From Alkalilimnicola ehrlichii (lineage in GTDB: Bacteria; Pseudomonadota; Gammaproteobacteria; Nitrococcales; AK92), in the NCBI RefSeq assembly GCF_003399765.1, contig NZ_NFZV01000004.1:1-64000 (forward strand): a stretch of 64,000 bases of DNA, read 5' to 3'. Position 1 is the stretch's first letter. Each line of letters opens with the position of its first letter. Shown in pieces: positions 17,374 through 26,626 of this stretch. The position numbers and the translations under genes are program-made. A model generated the notes under the pieces. The model saw only the letters and a list, made by a program, of their open reading frames with translations, did no database searches and had not been told where the DNA came from.

Positions 17374-18348
17374 ATGAAGACGTATCGAGCCTGCTCGTTG
17401 GGTTGCCTGGTTGGTGTATGGTTAGTCATTTGGCCGGTGGTCGGTGCTGCGTGGCTGGATAATCGGGAGCGGCCGGACACTGCCGAGGTCGTCGATAAGG
17501 TGCACCGACAGGTCGCGACCGAGGTGGTCGTGCTCGGTCGCCAGCTGGATTCTTTATTCGGCCACGACGAATTCCCTGCCGATGACGCCGGCAGTCTGCT
17601 GCGCCTGGGCGGTACCGTTTTGGTCGGCGAAGGCGATGAGGATTTTCAGTCGCTTGCGCGTTTTCGCCTGGCGGTACCTAGGACCGAGCAGCGGTGGAAT
17701 ATCTTTCTGGAGTCGGAGACGGAGGACTTGTTTGACGGTCGCCGCCATGACGGCCGCGGAGAGACCGGACGTGGGCGGCCGCGTGAGCAGGGCGCGGTCG
17801 CCGGGTTGCAATTTTTGCATGACTTTGCCGAGGTTTGGAACTTCGATGTCGATCTGGGGGTGCGGGTTCGGTGGCCGCTAGACCCTTATACTCGGGTTCG
17901 GGTTCGGCGCTCGTTTCCGCTGGCAACCTGGGAGTTGCGCTTGGGGCAGTCCTTGTTCTGGTATGAACGAACCGGTTCGGGCACGAGTTCGGAGATGCGT
18001 TGGCAGCGGGAAGTCGGAACCGGCCGCTTGCTGCGCTCGTTGAGCGAAATCACCTGGTTGGACCGCGAGCAGCAGTTTTACTACAAGCAGGATTTGCTGG
18101 TTTCGCAGAGATTGCAAGCCGACCGCGGGGTTGTCTATCAGGTCGGGGTGCGTGGCGAGAGCGAGCCGAATCATCAAGTAGATCATTATTTTGTCAATGC
18201 CCGTTTACGGCGTAATGTATGGCGGCAGTGGTTGTTCGTCGAACTCCAGCCGGAGCTGATGTTCGCGCGCGAGAACGACTTTGCCGTCGAACGCCGCGTT
18301 TTCGTCACCTTGGAAGCGGTGTTCGGCGATCTGCGCGCACTTGATTGA
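17374..18348 (+). CDS. Exported protein, probable outer-membrane beta-barrel, unknown
   Basis: A 324-residue exported protein with a signal peptide (residues about 1-25, ending VVGAA). From residue 75 it shows repeated short alternating strands rich in Arg, Trp and Tyr, such as [23 protein letters not shown] and [25 protein letters not shown], with charged turns in between and paired aromatic residues. This is typical of an outer-membrane barrel, but I do not recognise a family. GAAGGACA precedes the ATG. The Nudix gene starts 24 bases downstream on the same strand, so the two are probably co-transcribed. Confidence 0.65.
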   Translation: MKTYRACSLGCLVGVWLVIWPVVGAAWLDNRERPDTAEVVDKVHRQVATEVVVLGRQLDSLFGHDEFPADDAGSLLRLGGTVLVGEGDEDFQSLARFRLAVPRTEQRWNIFLESETEDLFDGRRHDGRGETGRGRPREQGAVAGLQFLHDFAEVWNFDVDLGVRVRWPLDPYTRVRVRRSFPLATWELRLGQSLFWYERTGSGTSSEMRWQREVGTGRLLRSLSEITWLDREQQFYYKQDLLVSQRLQADRGVVYQVGVRGESEPNHQVDHYFVNARLRRNVWRQWLFVELQPELMFARENDFAVERRVFVTLEAVFGDLRALD

Positions 18349-18371
18349 GCTTGCTGTTACCAGGAGGGATT

Positions 18372-18808
18372 ATGCCGCGTCCGGAAACGCCGCAAGTGGC
18401 GGTCGATGTGATTATTCGTTTGGCCGGCGAGCCGGGGCGAGTCGTTTTGATTGAGCGGCATAACCCGCCGTTAGGGGTGGCTATTCCCGGCGGTTTCGTG
18501 GATGTCGGCGAGCGCTTGGAGGCGGCCGCGGTGCGCGAGGCGCTGGAGGAGACGTCGTTGCATGTCCGCCTGGAGTGTTTGCTGGGGCTTTATTCGGCGC
18601 CGAAGCGCGATGCGCGGGGCATACCGTGAGTGCGGTTTATATCGGCTCGGCGACGGGAGAGGCGCGGGCGGCGGACGATGCTAAGGCCATCGTTATGGCC
18701 GATCCGGAGGATTCGCAGCTGGCGCTGGTGTTTGATCATCGTTTGGTGCTGGACGATTATTTGCGTTGGCTTAAAACCGCTGAGCCGGCTCCATTGCGTT
18801 TGGGCTAA
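18372..18808 (+). CDS. Nudix hydrolase (frame break at G-run)
   Basis: A Nudix-fold pyrophosphohydrolase, about 145 residues. The Nudix box reads [21 protein letters not shown] followed by TSL; the usual Gly near its end is Ser. AGGAGGGATT precedes ATG, a strong ribosome site. The frame breaks in the G run at 18616-18619: one extra G turns RGIP-stop into [16 protein letters not shown], the expected continuation for this family, ending at 18808. I read this as a sequencing deletion. The substrate is unknown; similar short proteins act on ADP-ribose or oxidised nucleotides. Confidence 0.78.
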
Positions 18809-18821
18809 GACGTAAGCGGCG

Positions 18822-20087
18822 ATGCGGATGGATAGCGCGGAATTGGACGAGCGTAGCGCCGAGCGGCAGGCAAGTTTGCGCCGCCACCGGCGGTTTGCCA
18901 CGGTATGTTTACTGATTGCCGCCGCGTTATATGTGGCGACGCATTTTGTAGAGTCGCCCAGCTACTGGGTGTTGCTGCTGCGCTCCGGTGCCGAGGCCGG
19001 TTTGATTGGCGGGATCGCCGATTGGTTCGCGGTAACGGCTTTGTTTCGTCGGCCGTTGGGGCTGCCGATTCCCCACACGGCTATTATTCCTCGCAACCAA
19101 GCACGTATCGGAGACGGTTTAGGCGCTTTCGTCGAGCGTAATTTCTTAGCGCCGGAATTGATTGCCGAGAAGTTACGCAGCGCCGATGCGGCGGCTCGTA
19201 TAGGCGATTGGTTATACGATGCGCGTAATAGTCGAATGGTTGCCGAACGCGTCTTCTCTATCGCCCCCTATGTGGTCGATTCGTTTGACGACCGGGAAAC
19301 GCGGACGTTCTTCCGCGAGACGTTCAGCCAACAGCTGCGCGACGTCAATTTGGTGCCGCTGATTACTCGGCTATTGAGTCTGACGGTGGCAAGTCGGCAG
19401 CATCAACAATTGTTCGACCGGGCGCTGCTGCTGGCGCGGGAGCTCCTCGTACGTCACGAATCTGCAATTTATGAGAAGGTCGAGGCGAAGAGCAGTTGGT
19501 GGGTACCGCGCCGGATCGACCGAAAAGTTGCCCGCGCCATCATCGATGGGGTGGAAGAGTGGCTGGGCGAACTGGCTCAGCGCGATAACCCGGTACGGAT
19601 GGATTTCGATAAGGCCGTTGGCGAGCTAATCGACCGCCTCCAGGCTTCTCCCGAATTTCACCTGCGCTTGGAGGAGTTTAAAGCACAGTTGCTGGCCAGC
19701 CCGGAGCTGCAACAGTTGTTGGAAGCCGCCTGGGATCAACTGCGTGGCATGATGCTGCGAGAGCTTGCCGACCCTAACTCCGATTTGCTGTCGTCCCTGA
19801 CGGATAGTTTTCGCAGTTTGGGCAAAACGCTGCAAAACGATGCCGATGCCCGTCGGCGCTTGAATGGCCGCTTGGAAGTACTGGTTGCCGAAACCGTTGT
19901 GCCTTTCCGGCATCAGATCGGGCGCTTTATCAGCGAGGTGGTGCGGGGGTGGGATGCGCGTACCGTAAGCGAGCGGCTGGAATCGGAAGTGGGGCGGGAT
20001 CTGCAATTCATTCGTATCAACGGCACGCTGGTGGGCGCATTGGTCGGCTGCGTATTGTTCGTTGTTACTCAGCTCGTGTTTGCCTAG
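18822..20087 (+). CDS. DUF445 family membrane protein (YjiN-like)
   Basis: A 421-residue protein with a membrane helix near residues 25-45, a conserved glycine-rich part GLIGGIADWFAVTALFRRPLGLPIPHTAIIP, a long soluble helical middle and a C-terminal membrane helix (last 25 residues). This is the DUF445/YjiN layout, in which both ends are anchored in the inner membrane. Function is unknown. It follows the Nudix gene by 13 bases and is probably in one transcript with it and the barrel-like gene. No strong ribosome site is seen at the ATG; a second ATG lies two codons downstream. Confidence 0.85.
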   Translation: MRMDSAELDERSAERQASLRRHRRFATVCLLIAAALYVATHFVESPSYWVLLLRSGAEAGLIGGIADWFAVTALFRRPLGLPIPHTAIIPRNQARIGDGLGAFVERNFLAPELIAEKLRSADAAARIGDWLYDARNSRMVAERVFSIAPYVVDSFDDRETRTFFRETFSQQLRDVNLVPLITRLLSLTVASRQHQQLFDRALLLARELLVRHESAIYEKVEAKSSWWVPRRIDRKVARAIIDGVEEWLGELAQRDNPVRMDFDKAVGELIDRLQASPEFHLRLEEFKAQLLASPELQQLLEAAWDQLRGMMLRELADPNSDLLSSLTDSFRSLGKTLQNDADARRRLNGRLEVLVAETVVPFRHQIGRFISEVVRGWDARTVSERLESEVGRDLQFIRINGTLVGALVGCVLFVVTQLVFA

Positions 20088-20229
20088 GGGCTGCGTTGTG
20101 CAATGCGCGCGCTCGACATCCTGCGCGTGTGTTTTGTCGTGAGTGCGGAAGCTGTAGAATCAGCCGCCTACGCCGTTTGTTATGAAACGGTTGCGATTAT
20201 GAGAACAACTGCTTGGGGCAGATTTTCCA

Positions 20230-20796
20230 ATGGCAATTAAATCGGATAAGTGGATTCGCCGTATGGCAGAAGAGTACGGCATGATCGAGCCGTACGAACC
20301 CGGCCAGATTCGCGAAGCGGATGGCGGCAAGATTATTTCCTACGGCACGTCGAGCTATGGCTACGATGTCCGCTGCGCCGATGAGTTTAAGATTTTCACC
20401 AATATCAACTCGGCCATCGTCGACCCGAAGAATTTCGACGAGAGCAGCTTCGTCGACGTTAAGTCCGACGTGTGCATTATCCCGCCCAACTCGTTCGCCC
20501 TGGCGCGTACCGTCGAGTATTTTCGGATTCCGCGTAGCGTGTTAACCATTTGCCTGGGCAAATCAACCTACGCACGCTGTGGCATCATCGTTAACGTGAC
20601 GCCGCTAGAGCCCGAATGGGAAGGGCACGTCACGTTGGAATTCTCCAATACCACGCCGTTGCCGGCGAAAATCTACGCCAACGAAGGCGTGGCGCAGATG
20701 CTGTTCCTGGAGTCGGACGAAGTGTGCGAGGTTTCCTACGCCGATCGTGCCGGCAAATATCAGGGGCAACGTGGGGTGACGCTGCCGCGGCCGTAA
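20230..20796 (+). CDS. dcd: dCTP deaminase
   Basis: A 188-residue homotrimeric enzyme (EC 3.5.4.13) that deaminates dCTP to dUTP, feeding dTMP synthesis. The conserved core is visible: [20 protein letters not shown]-type [13 protein letters not shown], and [28 protein letters not shown] with the catalytic Glu and the Ser/Arg of the active site, then GVAQMLF. The length and N-terminus match the Pseudomonas-type Dcd rather than the E. coli one. It is preceded by a 142-base spacer and convergent with the second DUF3108 gene. Confidence 0.96.
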   Translation: MAIKSDKWIRRMAEEYGMIEPYEPGQIREADGGKIISYGTSSYGYDVRCADEFKIFTNINSAIVDPKNFDESSFVDVKSDVCIIPPNSFALARTVEYFRIPRSVLTICLGKSTYARCGIIVNVTPLEPEWEGHVTLEFSNTTPLPAKIYANEGVAQMLFLESDEVCEVSYADRAGKYQGQRGVTLPRP

Positions 20797-20880
20797 GGCT
20801 GGCAGCGTTGCGGGTTGCCTGGAAGTAGCGGGCGGAACCTGGCTTTTCGGCGCTCTGAGGGGTTCTCTCGATAGCGCTTA

Positions 20881-21657
20881 TTAGAAGCCTTTGACTTCGT
20901 CGAGCGTCATTCGGTAGGCGTCGTTGCGTTCGCGGTGATCGACTCGAACCGGAAGGTAATTCAGCGCCGGCGCCGCCCAAAAGGTGGTGGCGCGGCTGTC
21001 GTCCTCGGTTTGCTGCCGGGTAACCCGCAGGGTTTCGAATTCTCCGAGGCGGGTGTGTAAGGTCTCCCGGCCTTCCACCGTTAGTCGATAGGTGCGGAGC
21101 AGCCCGCCGTCGGCAATGCGATATTCCAGCTCGCTGGTGCCGTTTTTCAGATCGTCCATGAGTTGGAGTTGGCTGACCAGTCGATCCATCGTGTCGGGCG
21201 GAATTTTCATTTGCCAACGGTCGTCGGCAACAAGATTGATAACGCGCCCTTTTTCCCAATCGAAACGCAGCTCGACGTTGCGGCTGCCGCGCCCGCGCCG
21301 CTCGTAGTAGTAGCGTTCGGGTTGCAAACCGCTGTCGGTAACTTTCCCCTCGCTGTATTCGCTGACCTCGCGCCGATAGAACAACCCCGTGATTCCGGTC
21401 GGTCGGCTTACCGAGCGGTAGCGGTAGCGATCGTCGGGCAGGTGTTCTAGCTCAAGGCGGGCTTCGCCTACGGTAATGCTGCCGAGACTAACTCGATAGC
21501 GCGCGGAGAACTCCGGCGGTAGTGCCGCCAACGCATCGCTAAGGAAAAGCCCGATCAGGCCGATGAGCAGCCCCCCCAGCAGTTGCCGGTTACGGCTATA
21601 CTTCCTGACCGTTCCGCTCCGCACTAAGTACCGGCGGCGAGGACTGGCGCTTTCCAT
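20881..21657 (-). CDS. DUF3108 periplasmic protein (copy 2, purN-linked)
   Basis: A 258-residue protein with a basic N-terminus, one membrane or signal segment (about residues 28-48) and a DUF3108 domain starting LPPEFSARYRVSLGSITVGEA and closing FWAAPALNYLPVRVDH. A DUF3108 gene behind purN is a recurring arrangement in gammaproteobacteria, but no function is known. The chosen start overlaps the end of purN by 62 bases; GGAG lies about 10 bases upstream of it. It shares its strand pattern and closing motif with copy 1 at 14273, so the two are paralogues. Confidence 0.82.
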   Translation of the reverse strand: MESASPRRRYLVRSGTVRKYSRNRQLLGGLLIGLIGLFLSDALAALPPEFSARYRVSLGSITVGEARLELEHLPDDRYRYRSVSRPTGITGLFYRREVSEYSEGKVTDSGLQPERYYYERRGRGSRNVELRFDWEKGRVINLVADDRWQMKIPPDTMDRLVSQLQLMDDLKNGTSELEYRIADGGLLRTYRLTVEGRETLHTRLGEFETLRVTRQQTEDDSRATTFWAAPALNYLPVRVDHRERNDAYRMTLDEVKGF

Positions 21658-22267
21658 CCCTATAAACTCCGTCTGCGCGCATTTCGACCCGCCCCTCGGC
21701 AAGCCAACGAACGGCTAGCGGGTAGATCCGATGCTCCTGCGTTTGCACGCGTTTTGCCAGGGTGTCCGCCGTATCATCCGACAGTACGGGAACTTTAGCT
21801 TGAACGATCACCGGACCTGCGTCTAATTCGGGCGTGACGAAGTGGACGCTGCAGCCGTGCTCTTTGACACCGGCCGCTAGCGCGCGTTCATGCGTATCGA
21901 GGCCACGGAAGGCCGGTAACAGGGAAGGATGAATGTTAATTAACCGTCCTGCGAAATGGCTCACGAATGCTGGGGTCAGTATTCGCATGAAACCGGCCAG
22001 AATGACGAGTTCCGGTTGGTGTTGCTCGATCAAGGCTGTCAGGTCGCGATCGTACTCATCGCGCGACGGGTAACCGCCGTGCGGTAAAGTCTGCGCCGTG
22101 ATTCCCGCGCTGGTTGCCCGCGTTAAGCCGTAAGCGTCGGCGCGATTACTCACCACCGCTTTGATATCGATAGGCAGCTCGCCGGCCATTTGCCCGTCGA
22201 TAAAGGTTTGCAGGTTGCTGCCGTTGCCGGAAATCAGGACGACGACGGGGAGTCGTTGTTGTGTCAC
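21596..22267 (-). CDS. purN: Phosphoribosylglycinamide formyltransferase 1
   Basis: GAR transformylase (EC 2.1.2.2), 223 residues, which uses 10-formyl-THF in the third step of purine synthesis. Signature segments are LISGNGSNLQ (phosphate loop), LAGFMRILTPAFV, INIHPSLLPAFRGLDTH with the catalytic His/Asn region, and HFVTPELDAGPVI. The start is GTG, two bases after the purM stop codon, consistent with translational coupling in a purMN operon. The 3' end overlaps the DUF3108 gene. Confidence 0.95.
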   Translation of the reverse strand: MTQQRLPVVVLISGNGSNLQTFIDGQMAGELPIDIKAVVSNRADAYGLTRATSAGITAQTLPHGGYPSRDEYDRDLTALIEQHQPELVILAGFMRILTPAFVSHFAGRLINIHPSLLPAFRGLDTHERALAAGVKEHGCSVHFVTPELDAGPVIVQAKVPVLSDDTADTLAKRVQTQEHRIYPLAVRWLAEGRVEMRADGVYRDGKRQSSPPVLSAERNGQEV

Positions 22268-22269
22268 GC

Positions 22270-23322
22270 TTAGTCCTCTATGCGAACGGCGGCGCCGTTA
22301 TCGGCGGCTATGATTTTGCCGAGCTGCCAAGCCTGTTCGCCTTCTTGTTTCAGTACGGCCAGCGCCGTATCGACGTGCTCCGGCGCGACGCAAAGAACCA
22401 TGCCTACCCCGCAGTTGAATGTTCGGTACATCTCCTGGGTGTCGATGCCGCCCTCGCGCTGCAACCAGCGGAAGACGCTAGGCCATTGCCAGGAGCTGGC
22501 GTCGATGTCGGCCGCGACCGATTCGGGCAATACGCGCGGTAGATTCTCCGGCAGGCCGCCGCCGGTGATGTGGCAAAGGGCTTTCACCGGCATCTGCTGC
22601 ATGAGTTTTAGAACCGGCTTGACGTAAATCCGGGTCGGCGCCATAAGGTGCTCGTGTAAGGGGCGCCCGTCAAGGTCGGTATCGAGTTTAGCACCGCTGA
22701 CTTCCAGCACTTTGCGTACTAGCGAATAACCGTTGGAGTGCGGGCCGCTCGCGCCCAAGCCGATGAGAACGTCGCCTTCGCGTACCGTGCTACCGTCTAT
22801 TAGCGCTTCGCGCTCGACGATTCCGACACAGAAGCCTGCCAAATCATAATGGCCATCGCTGTACATGCCCGGCATTTCCGCCGTTTCGCCTCCGATGAGT
22901 GCCGCGCCGGCCTGGTGGCAACCCTCGGCGATGCCTTTGATTACCGAAGCCGCAACGTCGACGTCCAAATGACCGGTGGCATAGTAATCGAGAAAGAACA
23001 AGGGCTCGGCGCCCTGGACCAGAACATCGTTGACGCACATGGCGACAAGATCGATCCCGATACCGTCATGGCAGCCGGTTTCGATCGCAAGCTTCAACTT
23101 AGTGCCGACACCGTCCGTGCCGGAGACGAGGACCGGCCGCCGGTAGCGTCCCAGCGGCAGCTCGAATAGCCCGCCGAAGCCGCCTAGGCCGCCCAATACC
23201 TCTGGCCGTTGCGTGCGGCGAACATCGTCTTTGATGCGTTCGACCAGCGATGCACCGGCGTCGATATCAACACCGGCATCGCGGTAGGTTAGGCCGGCGT
23301 TGGTGGAGGGCTTGTCGGTCAC
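22270..23322 (-). CDS. purM: Phosphoribosylformylglycinamidine cyclo-ligase
   Basis: AIR synthetase (EC 6.3.3.1), 350 residues, the fifth step of purine synthesis. Recognised from [12 protein letters not shown] at the N-terminus, [37 protein letters not shown] and [17 protein letters not shown] start, with GAGGA eight bases upstream; a five-codon ATG mini-ORF ends at this GTG but is probably incidental. It is divergent from the DUF2066 gene, with a 300-base spacer that holds an inverted repeat. Confidence 0.96.
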   Translation of the reverse strand: MTDKPSTNAGLTYRDAGVDIDAGASLVERIKDDVRRTQRPEVLGGLGGFGGLFELPLGRYRRPVLVSGTDGVGTKLKLAIETGCHDGIGIDLVAMCVNDVLVQGAEPLFFLDYYATGHLDVDVAASVIKGIAEGCHQAGAALIGGETAEMPGMYSDGHYDLAGFCVGIVEREALIDGSTVREGDVLIGLGASGPHSNGYSLVRKVLEVSGAKLDTDLDGRPLHEHLMAPTRIYVKPVLKLMQQMPVKALCHITGGGLPENLPRVLPESVAADIDASSWQWPSVFRWLQREGGIDTQEMYRTFNCGVGMVLCVAPEHVDTALAVLKQEGEQAWQLGKIIAADNGAAVRIED

Positions 23323-23622
23323 TGCGGTTTCCTCATGAAGGTCGGTTGAACGCGCCCTAGTATACTGGCTTCGCGCCCTGTTTCCTAAACTAAGGCTTCG
23401 CTTGCAAAGGGTCCGCCCGTAGCGTTTGCAAGGCTGCGAACAGGCCTAGGCGTTGCGGATTTTTCTTGGGATTAACAATTATGAATTACTTACTGTAGAT
23501 TCAGTGTCGCAACATGGTATTTTAATCCCTTATCCGCAAACAAATGTTGTCTTCGCAGGCTGTCCGGTGGCCGAGCCGTTCGCGATAGCCCGCAAGACGC
23601 CCGATCAGTGGTTCGAGACACC
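23323..23622. promoter_or_regulatory. Divergent purM / DUF2066 spacer with inverted repeat
   Basis: This 300-base gene-free region must hold the purMN promoter (minus) and the DUF2066 promoter (plus). CTTGCAAA at 23401-23408 and TTTGCAAG at 23425-23432 form a perfect 8-bp inverted repeat. The right arm lies in GCGTTTGC, which matches one half of the E. coli PurR operator, but the left half of a PurR box does not match. Bases 23470-23540 are AT-rich and may hold the plus-strand promoter. Confidence 0.4.
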
Positions 23623-24738
23623 ATGCATAAGCCGTTGGCATTCCTTTTTGGCCTCATCCTATGTGTCAGTAGTGCTGCCGTCGGCGCCGCGCCGCGCGAC
23701 GAGGGCTTTCAAGTCCGGGTGCCTGTCGCCAACCAGAGTAGCGGCGAGCGCGAGGAAGCCGTTCGCGAAGCCTTTAAGCTGTTATTAGTCAGGCTGAGCG
23801 GGCAGCGCGGTATTGTCGAGGAAGAATCGGTTGCCGAGATTTTGGAACGTTCCAGTCGCTATGTGCAGCGGTTCCGGTATGACACGACGGACGCAGGCTT
23901 GCAGCTTAACGTGCACTTCGACTCGGCAACGGTGACCCAAGCGCTGGAGCGCTACGAGATTCCCGTTTGGCGCAACGATCGGCCGCCGGTGCTGATTTGG
24001 TTGGCTGTCGACGGCGGTAGCGACCGGATGCTGGTGGGCGCTCATGAGCATGGTGCCGTACGCCTGCCTTTGGCAGGAGCCGCTCGGGAGCTGGGGGTTT
24101 CGCTACTGTTTCCGTTGCTGGATTTGGAAGACTTGGCCGAAGTCGGGTTCTCCGATGTGTGGGGCGGGTTTACCGATAACATTCGCCAAGCTTCGACCCG
24201 CTATGGTAATCCGATTGTCGTGGTCGGGCGCGTGCATCAGCAACGCGGGCATTGGGTGGGGCGCTGGCAGATCTTGAATCGTTCCTCCGGTGCAGCCTGG
24301 CATAGCGACGGCCGCGACCTCGATCAAAGCTTGCAGGCCGCGGTGGAGACGTTAGCCCAACGTTTGGTTCCGGAGTATACGGCCGTACCGCGACGCCTGT
24401 CGGTTGCCGATACCTTGTTGGTGGAGATTCAGGGGGTACCGGGGTTGCGGGAGTATCGAGCGATGGAGCATTACCTCCGTGAGCAGGGCAGCGTGCAAGA
24501 CGTTCAGCTGCAAGCCGTGCGCGGCGACGCGGCGACTTTCCGCGTGTCGCTGGATGGGCACCCTGATCGTTTGTTGCAGGCTTTGCGTAGCAACCGGCGC
24601 TTGCAGGCGGTGCACGAGCCAGATCCGAGCCCGCTGGACGACGTATTGGAGCGCACACCCGCAGAGTTGGCAGATTTGCTGGATGACGAAGAGCAGCGCG
24701 AGCGGCGGGAAAGCTACGGCTTCCGTTTAATCCGGTGA
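23623..24738 (+). CDS. DUF2066 periplasmic protein
   Basis: A 371-residue exported protein with signal peptide (hydrophobic residues about 4-22, ending VGAAPRDE) and the DUF2066 domain: EAFKLLLVRLSGQRGI, QRFRYDTTDAGLQLNVHFD, VLIWLAVDGGSDRML. Function is unknown; the gene is a constant neighbour of purM and hda in gammaproteobacteria. I prefer the ATG before HKPLAFLFG over the start five codons earlier because it gives a normal signal peptide; neither has a clear ribosome site. The stop overlaps the GTG of the next gene. Confidence 0.85.
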   Translation: MHKPLAFLFGLILCVSSAAVGAAPRDEGFQVRVPVANQSSGEREEAVREAFKLLLVRLSGQRGIVEEESVAEILERSSRYVQRFRYDTTDAGLQLNVHFDSATVTQALERYEIPVWRNDRPPVLIWLAVDGGSDRMLVGAHEHGAVRLPLAGAARELGVSLLFPLLDLEDLAEVGFSDVWGGFTDNIRQASTRYGNPIVVVGRVHQQRGHWVGRWQILNRSSGAAWHSDGRDLDQSLQAAVETLAQRLVPEYTAVPRRLSVADTLLVEIQGVPGLREYRAMEHYLREQGSVQDVQLQAVRGDAATFRVSLDGHPDRLLQALRSNRRLQAVHEPDPSPLDDVLERTPAELADLLDDEEQRERRESYGFRLIR

Positions 24739-25300
24739 TTTTACGTCAACTCCCGAATCTTATTAGCCTGCTGCGCTTGCTGGCGACGCTGCCGGTCACG
24801 CTGTTGATCCTGGCGGAGGCGTATGCCAGCGCCCTGGTGTTGTTCGTCGTTGCGGGCTTGTCGGATGGTGTCGATGGCTTCTTGGCTAAGCGTTATAACT
24901 GGCGCAGCGTAGTCGGGGGGTGCTCGACGCCTTAGCCGACAAGGTTTTGATGTTAGCCGTGGTTATTACATTGACCTTGCAGGGCCTGTTGCCGTGGTGG
25001 TTGTTGTTGTTGGCGTTGGCGCGGGATCTTGTGATCGGTGCAGGGGCCTTGGCCTACCGGTTTTTCGTCGGGCCTTACACGCCAGAGCCGACTTTCGTCA
25101 GTAAGGTAAATACCACGCTGCTGATCGTTCTGATAATCGCCGTGTTGGCTCAACAAACGGCCTTGCCGGTGCCGGCGTTGGTCGTGCAGGGGTTGCTTTG
25201 GACGATATTGGCGACGTTGCTGGTTAGCGGAGTCGGTTACGTATCGCATTGGGGGCGGCGCGCATACAAGGCACTGTCCGAGCCCCCCAATCGCTTCTGA
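24735..25300 (+). CDS. CDP-alcohol phosphatidyltransferase family protein (frame break)
   Basis: An integral membrane enzyme of about 188 residues that transfers a CDP-linked lipid headgroup. The family signature DG-x2-A-K/R-x8-G-x3-D-x3-D is spread over a frame break: SDGVDGFLAKRYNW lies in the first frame, and LDALADKVL in the second. One extra G in the G6 run at 24915-24920 joins them as VVGGVLDALADK, so the catalytic motif is complete. The GTG start overlaps the DUF2066 stop. A PgsA-like role (phosphatidylglycerophosphate) is possible, but the true acceptor is unknown. Confidence 0.8.
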
Positions 25301-25317
25301 GCGACGGTGTCGTTCGT

Positions 25318-26340
25318 CTACCAGCCGTAGCCCAAGGTGAGAAGATAGGTGACGTCGGTCCGTTGGTTACCGGCTGCCGGCGAGCGATCGTAATCGTGGT
25401 TTACCTGTACTGTCCCCGTAAGTCGGTCGATTAGCGGAAAGCGTAGGCCAGTACGGCTACGTATCATCAAGTCTTGGATATCGTCTAGGCCGAGCAGCAC
25501 CTCATTGCGATGGAACAGGCTCAAGTCGTCCATGCCGAATCGATGTTCGTAGTCCGCCGCTAGTCGGCCAGCCGGACGGCTGTCGCTTGTGTCGTCGCGG
25601 AAGGTTTCGTGGACGTAGTTGACACCGCTTTCGAACGATAAGCGCTGGCGCGCGGTTTCCAAGAATTGATAACCGAGACCGACACCGAAGTTGGTGCGTA
25701 GCGAGAGATTGCGGAACTCGTCTCGGGTGGCGCGTACGTTGCTGTTCAAGTACCACCTGTCGTCGACGAAATGGTCGTACCTGGCGAAGCCGGTGACGTC
25801 GTTTTTGTTACGAACCCCGTCGTCTTTGCCATAATTGGCTTCCGCGCCAAGCGTGTAACGATTGTTGATCGTACGGGCAACGAACTCGATATCGCCGCTA
25901 AACGATTCCGTTTCCGTGTTGCCGCTCGTTTTCCGGGCCCCGAAGTTAATTCGTCCTTCGGTCCGCACGGGCGGGACATGAGGGCCTTCCGGCGGATTGA
26001 TGGCCGTCACGGCGGCGAGCGGGAAGCCCACCGGTTCCAGAGCGCCGTTGTCGTGCAGCTCGGCGCGCCCGTCATTGCTCTCCGCAAGGCGCCCTTTTAC
26101 CCAGCTTTCGTCTTCCAGTACCAGGTGGACCTTGTCATCGGTGGTGATCGCCGATACATCGCTCCAAGGCACGGTAAATGTGTGCCCGTAATCGGATGTA
26201 AAGCGGAGGTTGCCGTCTTCCATCGATACGACTTCACCACTATACCGATCGCCGTTCTTCAGAACGAGAATATCCGCTTGCGCGGTTGCGGCGAACAGGC
26301 AGCCGGCCAAACCGGCCGAGATTAGTCGACGCTGGATCAC
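25318..26340 (-). CDS. DUF481 outer-membrane protein (YdiY-like)
   Basis: A 340-residue exported protein with signal peptide (residues 1-22, ending TAQA). Residues 23-110 hold a small SH3-like region (ILVLKNGDRYSGEVVSMEDGNLRFTSDYG), and residues 120-340 form a DUF481 beta-barrel (GARKTSGNTETESFSGDIEF, then alternating aromatic strands, ending in the C-terminal Trp typical of outer-membrane barrels: LTLGYGW). The E. coli relative YdiY is acid-induced, and some DUF481 proteins are salt-induced. GTG start with GGAGG eight bases upstream. It is convergent with the CDP-alcohol transferase, with only 17 bases between. Confidence 0.85.
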   Translation of the reverse strand: MIQRRLISAGLAGCLFAATAQADILVLKNGDRYSGEVVSMEDGNLRFTSDYGHTFTVPWSDVSAITTDDKVHLVLEDESWVKGRLAESNDGRAELHDNGALEPVGFPLAAVTAINPPEGPHVPPVRTEGRINFGARKTSGNTETESFSGDIEFVARTINNRYTLGAEANYGKDDGVRNKNDVTGFARYDHFVDDRWYLNSNVRATRDEFRNLSLRTNFGVGLGYQFLETARQRLSFESGVNYVHETFRDDTSDSRPAGRLAADYEHRFGMDDLSLFHRNEVLLGLDDIQDLMIRSRTGLRFPLIDRLTGTVQVNHDYDRSPAAGNQRTDVTYLLTLGYGW

Positions 26341-26626
26341 TGTGCCTCCATAAGCGCTTGTACAGCCTTTGGCGTGCGTGAGGTTGCTGCGTACCGTCTT
26401 AGCACGAACCGATTCTTAGTACGTATAACCGATATGGCTTCAGGCGGCATTTCGCGGCGAAGCAATCTACCAGCCAAAGCACGTCCGGTAAAACATCATT
26501 TAGCTATATCATTAGGGAAACACTGAGTGGTGGCTGCTGACAACATCCGCAATTTCGTGCCTACCCCCATTGACAGCGTGGCTCAAGCGCGGTCCAATCG
26601 CTCCGACTAAGTTCACAAAGTCGACG
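26341..26626. other. Divergent spacer before hda
   Basis: No gene is supported. Bases 26490-26525 are AT-rich and could hold the hda promoter. The sequence ATTAGGGAAACACTGAG at 26510 resembles motifs at 42869 and 61800 (CTAAGGAA[AG]CGCT). An alternative TTG start for hda at 26570 lies here without support. Confidence 0.3.
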
